Below, piece by piece: positions 1-8,807 of a stretch of DNA of 64,000 nucleotides. Origin of the DNA: an uncultured Clostridia bacterium. Its GTDB lineage: Bacteria > Bacillota > Clostridia > Oscillospirales > Acutalibacteraceae. The position numbers and the translations under genes were made by a program. Positions within the stretch are counted from its first letter, which is position 1. Each line of letters begins with the position of its first letter. The notes below the pieces were generated by a model, which was given only the letters and a program-made list of their open reading frames with translations, was not told the origin of the DNA and made no database searches. The stretch lies in NCBI GenBank assembly GCA_937892525.1, contig CALAEV010000007.1:24352-88351 (forward strand), given 5' to 3'.

Positions 1-2357
1 GTGTTGCAATATATACCAGTTTTTAAAGCCAATATATTTTCCATATCCATTCAAATCATTTGTATCTAATCCAAAGTGGTCAAACATATATATGGTAAAA
101 GTGCCAGAATACGTAGTACCTATGCAAGTATATGAATCCACACCTATATATACAGACCATACATTATCAATACAAAATGTCAATCCTTTCAGTTTGTCTT
201 CATCTAAATTATAAACTGGATTACTTTGGCCTATTTCATCCAAATATTTAACAACTACATTCTCCTCATATAAAGAATTATTCATTTCTAACATTGAGAT
301 ATCTCCATCATACCAAAACAGATTAAAATATAAACACTCTTTAATATCATTAACATATTCAGTTGTACGCGAATGATTTATTACTGCTTCCGTTAAATCA
401 TCATTAGAATAATATTCGCCATTACCAGACATAAAATGCTCAATCATATCTAATGCGACTGTTTGTAATGAACCTTGTGATGTACCTCTCGCAAGGATTC
501 CCCATACGTTTCTATGCCAAGAATAACTTTTAGAAACATCATTTTCATCAATATAATTTAAAGAACAAAGTTTTTCTTTGGTATAGTTTAAATTTTGTAT
601 ATCTTCTGGTAGAACACCATTTTTATCGTGAAACATCTCATTAGGTGAAACATATATTAATAAATCCGATGCAGTATAATATGTTTGATACTCCATTAAA
701 AGGTAAGGTTTATATGAATCCGATGTAGTATTATCCGAACTATAGAAAAGATTGTAATCGGGGTTTGTTCCACTTTCGTCATAATAGCAAATAAGAAATC
801 CATCATTCGAAGCACCATTGTACCACGAATTCAGCCTTTCTACTAATTTAGAACTATTAAATGTTAAGGTTTGTGTACTTGTATTTCTTGCAACATTTGA
901 TTGTAATAATGTGTATGTACAACTATCTGCATTATCCCAAGTTATTGTATTGCTTTTCCACGAGCCATTCACACCAAATAAACGAAAATTCCCACTAGTT
1001 GTGCAATCATAAAACTTTAAGACATAAGATGCATTTGTTATAATAGTATTGTCTGGAAGTGTCGGTAGCGTTTCAGCTTTCCAAAAAGCTCTATATATTT
1101 TATCAGAATAAATACCTACACGTAACCTTTCTTCATATCGCCTTGAATCAGATGCAGAACAGCCTTCATAAACATACGTATCGCTAAAATGTGCTTTATC
1201 TGTACTTGTTCGTACTGTTGGGTCAATGGTTATCGGATATTCTCTGTCCTCACTATTCAACCAATTCAAATCAGGTGAAAATGTTATTCTGTAACCGTCT
1301 TCCATCTTTTCAATATTAATTTTAATATCATATGAAATCTCATATATATTATCATACATATATGGTGTTTGAATAATATATTGCACATTACCATCAACAT
1401 CAGAAAATATAATACTATTATCATCAGTAATTTCTGCTGTTAAAGTTTCACAAATAATATTCATTGAATAACTTTCAATATCTGTTTTTTCAGTTAAAAT
1501 GATATTTTCTTTTATTTTATTTGGTAAAACTGTATAACTAGCATCAATCGTATCGGAATATATATCCGTGTAAATCAATGTTGATGTTAAATTTTCTGAT
1601 AATACAAATTGTTCATATGAAGATTCTTTCAAGGTGTTAGATTTTTCAAACTCTTTAACAACCGCTTTTACGTTATTTCTCTTTTCTACTTTTTGGTTTT
1701 TTATTGAAATATCTTCTTTAGAATTATTTTTAGATAAATTTTCTGTTTCTTCATTTCTATAAGATTCAATTCCTTCATTAAAGTTTGATGCAATAGCAGT
1801 ATCAATAACATTGAGTTCACTTTCTTCTAAAGTATTAAATTCTTCTTTTATTGTATCACTATTCTCGTTTACATTAAAATCCACACTCCAAGACAACTCT
1901 ATATCATTATAATCCAAACTAACCATTTTATCTGAATGTGATTCTGTTGAAAATGATACTTGCATTCCTTGTTTCTTATTGGTAATCCTGTCTCCTGATA
2001 ACAAAAGTGAGTTATCAATTGTTTCCCAAGTTCCGTCATCTTCTTGATAACAAACCTGTTCTGGATATGAAGCCACAATTCGCGTTCCATCGTCACAAAT
2101 AAAGTGTCTTTCGTTTTCTTTTCTCAGACTCTCATCTTCAGCAACAATCACCTTGTCTTCTAATGAGTTGGTTGTATAATCAACGATATCTTGCTGTACA
2201 TCATCATCTATAATTTATTTTCCTCTGTCAAAAAATCTTTTGACTTTTTAGCATCTTCATAAACTTCAACTATCGCAAATGAAACTGTTTGAAAAGCCAT
2301 TATAAATATCAAAATTATAGCAATTGTACAAATTACATTATATTTAACTTTTTTCAT
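1..2357 (-). CDS. Large secreted DNRLRE-domain surface/toxin-like protein, frameshifted, truncated by window edge
   Basis: Seen: an ATG at 2357 after AAAGGA opens a signal peptide (MKKVKYNVICTIAIILIF...) and runs 49 codons to a TAG at 2208-2210. The -1 frame is then open without a stop from 2214 to base 1 (738 codons). One extra base around 2208-2217 would join the two frames (..TEENKIIDDDVQQ..), so this looks like one gene with a single-base deletion or a sequence error. In the joined protein a low-complexity Asn/Glu/Ser-rich stretch is followed near residue 375 by a YPITIDP motif and a DNRLRE-type beta domain (RLRVG, LP.LP..I..A) to about residue 560. The C-terminal region (HFMSGNG near residue 640, later FTIYMFDHFGLD and WYILQH) resembles DUF3289-like C-terminal domains of polymorphic toxins. 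That last match is from memory and weak. DNRLRE domains belong to secreted wall-associated Rhs-type proteins. The 3' end lies outside the window. Confidence 0.72.
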
Positions 2358-2395
2358 AAACGCAAATCCTTTCTATATAAAAACTTCAAAAACAC

Positions 2396-2416
2396 CTAAC
2401 AAAAGAATTTGCACAT
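2396..2416 (-). other. Tiny leader ORF (MCKFFC) before the DNRLRE protein
   Basis: Six codons plus stop, starting at ATG 2414-2416 behind a good ribosome-binding site (AAGGGTGA, then 5-6 nt). The start lies exactly 59 nt upstream of the ATG of the DNRLRE gene. The same block, GGTGAnTCCAATGnGC, occurs 59 nt upstream of the cysteine peptidase start at 36245. The encoded peptides differ (MCKFFC and MGYYLLVKKLEHFN), so the conserved part may be the initiation region and not the peptide. No function is assigned. Confidence 0.35.
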
Positions 2417-2462
2417 TGGACTCACCCTTTCATAATCAAATTACAAAATTATCTTTACACTA

Positions 2463-2493
2463 ATATAATCGTATAAAAACAATCGTTTGTGAC
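2463..2493 (-). promoter_or_regulatory. Bipartite upstream element shared with the cysteine peptidase gene
   Basis: On the minus strand GTCACAA (2487-2493) is separated by 15 nt from CGATTATAT (2463-2471). The same two words with the same 15-nt spacing are found at 36363-36393. GTCACA and GATTAT could be a weak sigma-A promoter (17-bp spacer, 4/6 matches each) or the site of another sigma factor or regulator. I do not recognise the regulon. Confidence 0.45.
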
Positions 2494-2682
2494 TATGAAA
2501 GACTGAAATTAAATTTTTCTATTTTTTATCTAAATAATGAAAAACTATTTTGATTCAAATTGAATTAATTACAAAAAATGTACTAATATAAAATTAATAT
2601 AACATCATTTATTACCTTTGTCAAATTTAGCAATTCTCTACTTCGCTCGAAATAACAAATGGTTAATTTTGTGCTTTCTATA

Positions 2683-2717
2683 TTTACCATTGACAACACT
2701 ATACTTTCAATGGTAAA
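2683..2717. promoter_or_regulatory. Perfect 11-bp inverted repeat upstream of the zinc-ribbon gene
   Basis: TTTACCATTGA (2683-2693) and TCAATGGTAAA (2707-2717) are perfect inverted repeats around a 13-nt loop, 52 bp before the ATG of the downstream gene. A TTGACA (2690-2695) lies across the left arm. It could be an operator or an mRNA hairpin; no T-run follows, so it is not a typical terminator. The rest of the gene-free stretch 2494-2682 is AT-rich, with only a fragment near 2630-2655 resembling a common dispersed repeat (ATTTCGAGCGAAGTAGAGAA on the minus strand). Confidence 0.3.
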
Positions 2718-2768
2718 CTAAATTAATAATATATTTTATATTATCATTTGTTTTATGGGGTGAAAGAT

Positions 2769-3278
2769 ATGAAACCTTGTCCAAACTGTTCACTTATTTT
2801 TGATGATTCTGCAATGCACTGTTCTAATTGTGGCGCTACTCTTGAAGTTCAAGTTGAAGAACCAGTACAGCAGCCTATTCAACAACCAGCACCTACTCAA
2901 TACAACACTGCTAACAATCCTTATGGTGCTCCAAATGTGAAATATTGCCCTCGTTGTGGCAATCAGTGTGACCCTTTGGCAGTTATCTGTGTTAGATGTG
3001 GTTTACCATTCAATATGCAATCAACTGAGCCAGATGAACCTTCAACAGGTTTGAAAGTTCTCTGCTTATTTATACCAATTGTTGCGCTTGTGCTTTATCT
3101 GACTAATAACGATAAAAAGCCAATCAGCGCAAAGGCATACGGTAAAATGGGACTTATTGGTCTTGGTATTAATTTCGCATTTACTATTGTATTTTATATT
3201 TTCTATTTTGCTTTGATTGGATTAAGTTATAGTAGCCCTGATTACTATTATTCAATTTTTAATGGCTTATTTTTCTGA
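2769..3278 (+). CDS. Double zinc-ribbon membrane protein
   Basis: 169 aa from ATG 2769, preferred over an upstream TTG because GGGGTG lies 6 nt before it. Two CxxC...CxxC zinc ribbons are visible: CPNC with CSNC (about residues 4-25) and CPRC with CVRC (about 65-85), joined by a Gln/Pro-rich linker. Two hydrophobic segments (around 105-120 and 135-160) form a membrane domain of the type common in small zinc-ribbon proteins of Clostridia. It stands alone and ends at a bidirectional terminator. The function is unknown. Confidence 0.75.
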   Translation: MKPCPNCSLIFDDSAMHCSNCGATLEVQVEEPVQQPIQQPAPTQYNTANNPYGAPNVKYCPRCGNQCDPLAVICVRCGLPFNMQSTEPDEPSTGLKVLCLFIPIVALVLYLTNNDKKPISAKAYGKMGLIGLGINFAFTIVFYIFYFALIGLSYSSPDYYYSIFNGLFF

Positions 3279-3289
3279 TTACACAAACA

Positions 3290-3319
3290 AATGCCCTGAG
3301 AAAAAACTCTCAGGGCATT
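3290..3319. terminator. Bidirectional rho-independent terminator
   Basis: AATGCCCTGAGA pairs with TCTCAGGGCATT around a 6-nt loop, followed by TATTTTTTTATT on the plus side. It separates the convergent zinc-ribbon gene and XRE regulator. Confidence 0.85.
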
Positions 3320-3325
3320 ATTTTT

Positions 3326-3916
3326 TTATTTTTTAATAACAGACATATAGATATGAGCAGGTACTGCAAGAAATATAATCCAAGCAATAGCCCAAAGTTG
3401 AAATGTTATTCCCAAGACTATGTATAATATTATTGTTAAAAGTAACAATGAAATAGTTGAAAACAGAACTGACAACCACTTCTTGTTTTCATAATACATT
3501 GATAAGCCTTTAAGAGCATAAGCAAAAACAAGTGGAAAAAGTGTCCACATTATCAGCCACCAGAAAACGCCTAAAATTATTCCTCCACCTACATATAGCG
3601 CAACTGCACCAAGGAATAAAAGTGGCGCTCTTAAAAGTCGTTTTTTACCCTTAACCTGATTTTCTGAAAGTTCATTTTTTTCTTCAACAGTTTCACTTGT
3701 TGTGCCCAGAGTTTCTTCGTTACCCAAAAGCTGGTCAAGTGTTATTCCGTAAACTTCAGCAAGGGCAATAAGATTGTCAGTATCAGGTGAAGCCTCTGCT
3801 CTTTCCCACTTTGAGATTGACTGACGGCTCAAACCTAACTTTTCGGCAAGTGCTTCTTGTGATAATTTATGTTCTTTGCGAAGTTCAACTAATCTGTCAG
3901 CAAGTTTAATGTTCAT
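3326..3916 (-). CDS. XRE-family transcriptional regulator with membrane domain
   Basis: 196 aa. Residues 5-60 are a Cro/C1-type helix-turn-helix (LSQEALAEKLGLSRQSISKWE). A charged linker is followed by three to four hydrophobic segments (about 95-190). This architecture is frequent in Firmicutes and suggests a membrane-tethered repressor that senses an envelope or membrane signal; that role is inference. Its ATG lies 2 nt after the mltG stop codon and its ribosome-binding site (GGTAAGGTG) is inside the mltG end, so the two genes are probably translationally coupled. Confidence 0.8.
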   Translation of the reverse strand: MNIKLADRLVELRKEHKLSQEALAEKLGLSRQSISKWERAEASPDTDNLIALAEVYGITLDQLLGNEETLGTTSETVEEKNELSENQVKGKKRLLRAPLLFLGAVALYVGGGIILGVFWWLIMWTLFPLVFAYALKGLSMYYENKKWLSVLFSTISLLLLTIILYIVLGITFQLWAIAWIIFLAVPAHIYMSVIKK

Positions 3917-3918
3917 AG

Positions 3919-4812
3919 TTACACCTTACCTGTTAATCTGTCTTTATTTTCAATCCAGAATTTCTGGTGTTCGTCATAATTTTTTGAATATTTTGCCTCA
4001 TAAGGAGGTACTGTTCCAATAATAAAATATAAATATTCAGTATCGGCAGGGTTAATTGCTGCGTTTATTGATTCCATACCAGGACTGCATATTGGACCTG
4101 CCATAAGGCCTTTACAACGATAAGTATTATAATAGTATTTAAAATGGTCTATTTTTTCGGGATAAATATATTCAATTACCCCTGTGCAATATTTTACTGT
4201 AGGGTCACATTGAAACATCATACCCGCTTTTAGTCGATTGTGAAGAACAGACGAAATCATTGGTCTATGTTCCGGTAAAAGCGCTTCTTTTTCAATAAGA
4301 GATGCAAGTGTTAAAATTTCGTGAAGATTAAATCCACTATTTTGAACGCTCATCATAAAAGTATCATTAAAAACTTGTTTTGTTCCATTAAGAAACATTT
4401 TTATAATATCTTCAACTGTTGCGTTTTCAGGAATATCATAAGTTAATGGGAAGAAATACCCCTCAAGATAAAAACATACATTTTCTGCATTTTGTAAGTC
4501 ATTTAAAAATGGATACTGTGTTAAATCGAGCCAGTTTTTATAATTCTGGCAAGCATCAATAAAGTCTTTTGATGTGCAAAGACCTTTTTCTTCTAAAAGC
4601 CAAGAAATACGGACAAGAGTATAGCCCTCAGGAATTGTAACCTTAACAGTTGGCACCTGAGTAGTTGTTTCGGTTGTAGTTCCAGTAGTACTTTCGGTTG
4701 TACTTTCTGTTTTTGATTCTGTTGTATTTTCAATATTTTCTTTTGTATTACAAGCTGCAAAGCTGATTACCAATGCAAAAACGAGTAACAACGAAACAAT
4801 TTTTTTAACCAT
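3919..4812 (-). CDS. mltG: MltG-like endolytic murein transglycosylase, lipoprotein
   Basis: 297 aa. An N-terminal hydrophobic segment ends in SFAAC, a plausible lipobox, followed by a Thr/Ser/Glu-rich linker (30-50). The YceG/MltG fold follows: a LysM-like part (VRISWLLEEKGLC), LEGYFFPLTY, then ASLIEKEALLPEHRPMISSVLHNR containing the conserved catalytic Glu, and CDPTVKY. MltG cleaves nascent glycan strands near the membrane during elongation. Here it is smaller than the usual 330-390 aa form and anchored by a lipid instead of a transmembrane helix. The downstream XRE gene is in the same transcript. Confidence 0.85.
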   Translation of the reverse strand: MVKKIVSLLLVFALVISFAACNTKENIENTTESKTESTTESTTGTTTETTTQVPTVKVTIPEGYTLVRISWLLEEKGLCTSKDFIDACQNYKNWLDLTQYPFLNDLQNAENVCFYLEGYFFPLTYDIPENATVEDIIKMFLNGTKQVFNDTFMMSVQNSGFNLHEILTLASLIEKEALLPEHRPMISSVLHNRLKAGMMFQCDPTVKYCTGVIEYIYPEKIDHFKYYYNTYRCKGLMAGPICSPGMESINAAINPADTEYLYFIIGTVPPYEAKYSKNYDEHQKFWIENKDRLTGKV

Positions 4813-4836
4813 AACTTTCCTTTCTTTTTACAAAAT

Positions 4837-4866
4837 GGGGAGTACAATTTTTAAGTTGTACTCCCC
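4837..4866 (-). terminator. Terminator of the hydrogenase operon
   Basis: GGGGAGTACAA pairs with TTGTACTCCCC around an 8-nt loop directly downstream of the hydrogenase large subunit. On the minus strand ATTTTGT follows, a weak T-tract. Confidence 0.75.
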
Positions 4867-4886
4867 TTCTTTAATTATTCAAGAAA

Positions 4887-6626
4887 TTAATATTTCTTTC
4901 TTGCCACATAAGATGTGTGGAGAATTTCGTGAGCCTTATGGCTACCTGGTTTACCAAGATACTCTGTATAGAGAGTCTTGATAGCTTCGTTTTCGTGAGA
5001 TTTTCTTACAGCGTTATTTCTGTCAGCTGTGTAAAGAGCTTCTGCACGACGAGCTTTAAGGTCAACGAAGTTACGAACAACAGCATGCTGAATTGGCTGG
5101 CCACCACCGTTGATACAACCACCTGGGCAACCCATAATCTCGATAAAGAGATATTCGCTTGTGCCGTTCTTAATCTGGTCCATAAGAACTTTAGCGTTCT
5201 TTGTACCACTAGCTACTGCAACCTTAATCTTCTTACCTGCAACATCATATTCTGCTTCCTTAACGCCGTCCATACCGCGAACTGCTGTGAAGTCAACATC
5301 TGCAAGTGTTTCACCTGTAAGTTTTTCAACTGCTGTACGAAGAGCAGCTTCCATAACGCCACCTGTTGCACCGAAGATTGTTGATGCGCCTGTGCTTTCG
5401 CCAAATGGTTGGTCAAATTCTTCGTCAGGAAGATGTTTGAAGAAGATACCTGCGCTTTCAATCATACGAGCAAGTTCTCTCGTTGTAAGAGCGATATCAA
5501 CATCAGGATAACCTGAAGCTGCCTGGTCGTCACGCTTTGTTTCAAACTTCTTAGCTGTACAAGGCATAATACCAACAACAACCATATTTTTAGGGTCCAT
5601 ACCAAGCTTTTCAGCATAGTATGTCTTCATAACTGCACCGAACATCTGTTGTGGTGATTTACAGCTTGAAAGGTGTGGAATCTGTTCTGGATAATAGTGT
5701 TCACAGTACTTAATCCAACCTGGTGAGCAAGATGTAATCATTGGAAGTGTGCCACCATTCTGAACTCTTTCGATAAGTTCGTTAGCTTCTTCCATAATTG
5801 TAAGGTCAGCTGCAAAGTCTGTGTCGAATACTTTATCGAAACCAAGGCGACGAAGTGCTGCAACCATTTTGCCTTCAACGTTTGTACCAATGTGCATACC
5901 GAATGCTTCACCAAGTGTTGCACGGATTGAAGGAGCAGTCTGAACAATAACGAATTTTTCAGGGTCATTGATTGCTGCAAGAACTTTATCAGTATCATCT
6001 TTTTCAACGATAGCACCTGTTGGGCAGTTAACGATACACTGACCACAAGAGATACATGAAACGTCTGCAAGGTCCTTATCAAATGCTGAACTTACGTGAG
6101 TATCAAAACCACGAGCGTTAGCACCGATAACTGAAATACCCTGCTGGTCGCAAGCTGCGATACAACGACGGCAAAGGATACACTTATTGTTATCTCTTAC
6201 CATGTGAGCTGCTGAATCGTCGAAGTTGTAACGAACCATTTCACCATCAAAACGGTCTTCAATATCTACGCCGAATTCTTTGCAAAGCTTCTGAAGTTCG
6301 CAGTTACCACTACGTACACATGAAAGACATTTTCTATCATGGTTTGAAAGAATAAGTTCAAGAGTCATTTTTCTTGAATGTCTTACTTTTTCAGTATTTG
6401 TGAAAATTTCCATTCCCTCATTAACTGGGAATACACAAGATGCAACAAGGCTTCTTGCGCCCTTAACTTCTACCATACAAATACGGCAAGCACCGATTTG
6501 GTTAATATCTTTAAGGTAGCAAAGTGTAGGAATTTCAATACCTGCATAACGAGCAGCTTCAAGGATTGTGCTACCCTTAGGTACTGTATAAGGTTTATTG
6601 TTAATTTTAATATTTACCATTATCAT
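4887..6626 (-). CDS. hydA: [FeFe] hydrogenase catalytic subunit, group A (HydA/HndD type)
   Basis: 579 aa; it reduces protons or oxidises H2 at the H-cluster. In order: a plant-type [2Fe-2S] domain (Cys around 35-65), an HxxxCxxCxxxxxC segment (HDRKCLSCVRSGNC), two [4Fe-4S] motifs (CILCRRCIAAC and CISCGQCIVNC), then the H-cluster motifs TSCSPGW, MPCTAKKFE and EIMGCPGGCINGGGQP. Ser in TSCSPGW, where many hydrogenases have TSCCP, is a known feature of trimeric, electron-bifurcating or NAD(P)-linked enzymes of the T. maritima type. It is last in the operon after the NuoF-, ferredoxin- and NuoE-like subunits, as in HndABCD. The start has two Met (6626 and 6620); the first has the better spacing to AAGGAGAG. 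Confidence 0.95.
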   Translation of the reverse strand: MIMVNIKINNKPYTVPKGSTILEAARYAGIEIPTLCYLKDINQIGACRICMVEVKGARSLVASCVFPVNEGMEIFTNTEKVRHSRKMTLELILSNHDRKCLSCVRSGNCELQKLCKEFGVDIEDRFDGEMVRYNFDDSAAHMVRDNNKCILCRRCIAACDQQGISVIGANARGFDTHVSSAFDKDLADVSCISCGQCIVNCPTGAIVEKDDTDKVLAAINDPEKFVIVQTAPSIRATLGEAFGMHIGTNVEGKMVAALRRLGFDKVFDTDFAADLTIMEEANELIERVQNGGTLPMITSCSPGWIKYCEHYYPEQIPHLSSCKSPQQMFGAVMKTYYAEKLGMDPKNMVVVGIMPCTAKKFETKRDDQAASGYPDVDIALTTRELARMIESAGIFFKHLPDEEFDQPFGESTGASTIFGATGGVMEAALRTAVEKLTGETLADVDFTAVRGMDGVKEAEYDVAGKKIKVAVASGTKNAKVLMDQIKNGTSEYLFIEIMGCPGGCINGGGQPIQHAVVRNFVDLKARRAEALYTADRNNAVRKSHENEAIKTLYTEYLGKPGSHKAHEILHTSYVARKKY

Positions 6627-6635
6627 GCACTCTCC

Positions 6636-8423
6636 TTACTTTTTAATAATTGCGCCGAATTTACATGAATCCATACAAACTCCGCACTTAATACATTTAT
6701 TGCTGTCAATAACGTGTGGGTTCTTAACTGTACCGCTGATAGCACCAACAGGGCACTTTCTTGAGCAGAGTGTACAACCTTTACAAGCGTCAGCAACAAT
6801 TTCGTACTTAACAAGTTTCTTACAAACACCTGCTGGACAAGTCTTATCAACAACGTGAGCAATATACTCATCGCGGAAGAACTTAAGAGTTGCAAGAACA
6901 GGGTTTGGAGCTGTTTGACCAAGACCGCAAAGTGAGTTTTCTTTGATGTAGTAGCAAAGTTCTTCAAGTTCGTCAAGGTCTTTCAGTGTTGCTTTACCAT
7001 CAGTAATCTTTTCGAGCATTTCACGAAGTCTCTTTGTACCGATACGGCATGGAGTACATTTACCACAAGATTCATCAACTGTGAAGTCAAGGAAGAACTT
7101 AGCAATGTCAACCATACAGTTGTCTTCGTCCATAACGATAAGACCACCTGAACCCATCATACAACCGATTGCTGTAAGGTTATCGTAGTCGATTGGTGTA
7201 TCCATAAGAGAAGCTGGAATACAACCACCTGAAGGACCACCTGTCTGAGCAGCCTTGAACTTTTTGCCGTTTGGAATACCGCCACCGATTTCTTCAATAA
7301 CTTCACGGAGTGTTGTACCCATAGGAACTTCAACAAGACCTGTGTTGTTAATCTTACCACCGAGAGCGAATACTTTAGTACCCTTTGATTTTTCTGTACC
7401 CATTGATGCGAACCAGTCAGCACCCTTGAGGATAATCTGTGGAACGTTAGCAAATGTTTCAACGTTATTTTCAACTGTAGGTTTGCCAAAAAGACCTTTA
7501 ACTGCTGGGAATGGAGGACGAGGTCTTGGCTCACCACGGTTACCTTCAATTGAAGTCATAAGAGCTGTTTCTTCACCACAAACGAATGCGCCTGCACCAA
7601 GACGGATGTGAAGGTCAAAATCAAAACCTGAATTGAAAATATTTTTACCGAGAAGGCCATATTCACGAGCCTGGTCAATAGCAATCTGAAGACGATTAAC
7701 TGCGATTGGGTATTCTGCACGAACATAAACATAACCCTCAGTAGCACCTACTGCATAACCACAGATAGCCATTGCTTCAATAATACAGTGTGGGTCACCT
7801 TCAAGAACTGAACGGTCCATGAAAGCACCTGGGTCACCTTCGTCAGCGTTACAAACAACATATTTCTGGTCTGCAGCATTAGCAGCACAGAAACTCCACT
7901 TAAGACCTGTTGGGAATCCGCCACCACCACGGCCACGAAGTCCTGATTCCTTAAGTACGTTGATAACGTCTTCAGGCTTATATTCTGTCAAGCACTTAGC
8001 AAGAGCCTGATAACCGTCATAAGCTATGTACTCGTCGATATTTTCTGGGTCAATAACACCACAGTTACGAAGAGCAACACGTTCCTGCTTTGCATAGAAT
8101 TTTGTGTCATTAAGAGATTTAACTTCTGTCTCTGTTACTGTTTCATCATAGAGAAGTCTTGTAACAATACGTCCTTTAAGAAGATGTTCTTCAACGATTT
8201 CAGGGATATCTTCAACCTTAACCTGTGAATAGAAACTTCCTTCAGGATAAACAATCATAATTGGGCCGAGAGCACAAAGACCAAAACAACCTGTTCTGAT
8301 AACTTTGATTTCTTCACTTAAGCCTTTTTCAGCAATCTGAGTTTCAAGAGCCTCAATAATTGCTGCGCTGTTTGAAGAGGTACAACCGGTACCGCCGCAA
8401 ACAAGTACGTGTGAACGATACAT
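6636..8423 (-). CDS. hydB: NuoF-like NAD(P)H-binding hydrogenase subunit (HydB/HndC)
   Basis: 595 aa. The N-terminus is a thioredoxin-like [2Fe-2S] domain (CGGTGCTSSN). The NADH/FMN domain has RGRGGGGFPTGLKW and GAGAFVCGEETAL, then the SLBB region, the SCGKCTPCRIG [4Fe-4S] site and a C-terminal two-cluster ferredoxin domain (CKGCTLCSRKCP and CIKCGVCMDSC). This is the full domain set of bifurcating HydB. It passes electrons between NAD(P)H and the HydA clusters. A 9-nt gap to hydA implies one transcript. Confidence 0.95.
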   Translation of the reverse strand: MYRSHVLVCGGTGCTSSNSAAIIEALETQIAEKGLSEEIKVIRTGCFGLCALGPIMIVYPEGSFYSQVKVEDIPEIVEEHLLKGRIVTRLLYDETVTETEVKSLNDTKFYAKQERVALRNCGVIDPENIDEYIAYDGYQALAKCLTEYKPEDVINVLKESGLRGRGGGGFPTGLKWSFCAANAADQKYVVCNADEGDPGAFMDRSVLEGDPHCIIEAMAICGYAVGATEGYVYVRAEYPIAVNRLQIAIDQAREYGLLGKNIFNSGFDFDLHIRLGAGAFVCGEETALMTSIEGNRGEPRPRPPFPAVKGLFGKPTVENNVETFANVPQIILKGADWFASMGTEKSKGTKVFALGGKINNTGLVEVPMGTTLREVIEEIGGGIPNGKKFKAAQTGGPSGGCIPASLMDTPIDYDNLTAIGCMMGSGGLIVMDEDNCMVDIAKFFLDFTVDESCGKCTPCRIGTKRLREMLEKITDGKATLKDLDELEELCYYIKENSLCGLGQTAPNPVLATLKFFRDEYIAHVVDKTCPAGVCKKLVKYEIVADACKGCTLCSRKCPVGAISGTVKNPHVIDSNKCIKCGVCMDSCKFGAIIKK

Positions 8424-8435
8424 TATGTTTCCTCC

Positions 8436-8807
8436 TTATTTAATAGCACTAACTGTGTATTCAGCAACAACGTTACCGTTAACGATATGGTCGTTAACAA
8501 CCTTTGCTACTTTATCAGCAGTCATTTTTACATAAGTTACTTTTTCTTTACCTGGCTGAATTACTTCAACAATAGGCTCGTACTGGCACATACCGATACA
8601 GCCTGTCTGTGAAACTGTAACGCCTTTAAGGTTTCTTTTTGCAACTTCGTCAACGAATGCGTTAAGAACAGGACGAGCACCTGCAGCAATACCACAAGTA
8701 GCCATACCAACAACGATTCTGATTGCGTCGTCGCCTGTGTCCTCACGAACTGTCATTCTCTGCTTTGTTGCTTCTTTAATAGCCATAAGCTCTGCAAGAG
8801 TTTTCAT
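8436..8807 (-). CDS. Thioredoxin-like [2Fe-2S] ferredoxin subunit (HndB type)
   Basis: 123 aa. Cys ligands appear in VVGMATCGIAAGA (first) and SQTGCIGMCQYEP (pair), the pattern of thioredoxin-fold [2Fe-2S] ferredoxins. It matches HndB, a stand-alone subunit of NADP-reducing hydrogenases, and sits between NuoE- and NuoF-like genes as expected. Its ATG overlaps the stop of the GHKL ATPase gene by 4 nt, so coupled translation is likely. Confidence 0.85.
   Translation of the reverse strand: MKTLAELMAIKEATKQRMTVREDTGDDAIRIVVGMATCGIAAGARPVLNAFVDEVAKRNLKGVTVSQTGCIGMCQYEPIVEVIQPGKEKVTYVKMTADKVAKVVNDHIVNGNVVAEYTVSAIK

Noticed and set aside
1899..2096. 65-codon minus-strand open frame
   Set aside because: It is out of frame within the 738-codon DNRLRE reading frame, whose domain pattern is convincing.
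2208..2217. Programmed ribosomal frameshift as explanation of the DNRLRE gene break
   Set aside because: No X-XXY-YYZ slippery heptamer lies in the right phase, and the target frame has a TAA just upstream; a simple one-base indel is more likely.
4917..5511. Plus-strand open frames of 133-155 codons opposite hydA
   Set aside because: They are shadows in the antisense of a strongly conserved gene, without ribosome-binding sites.
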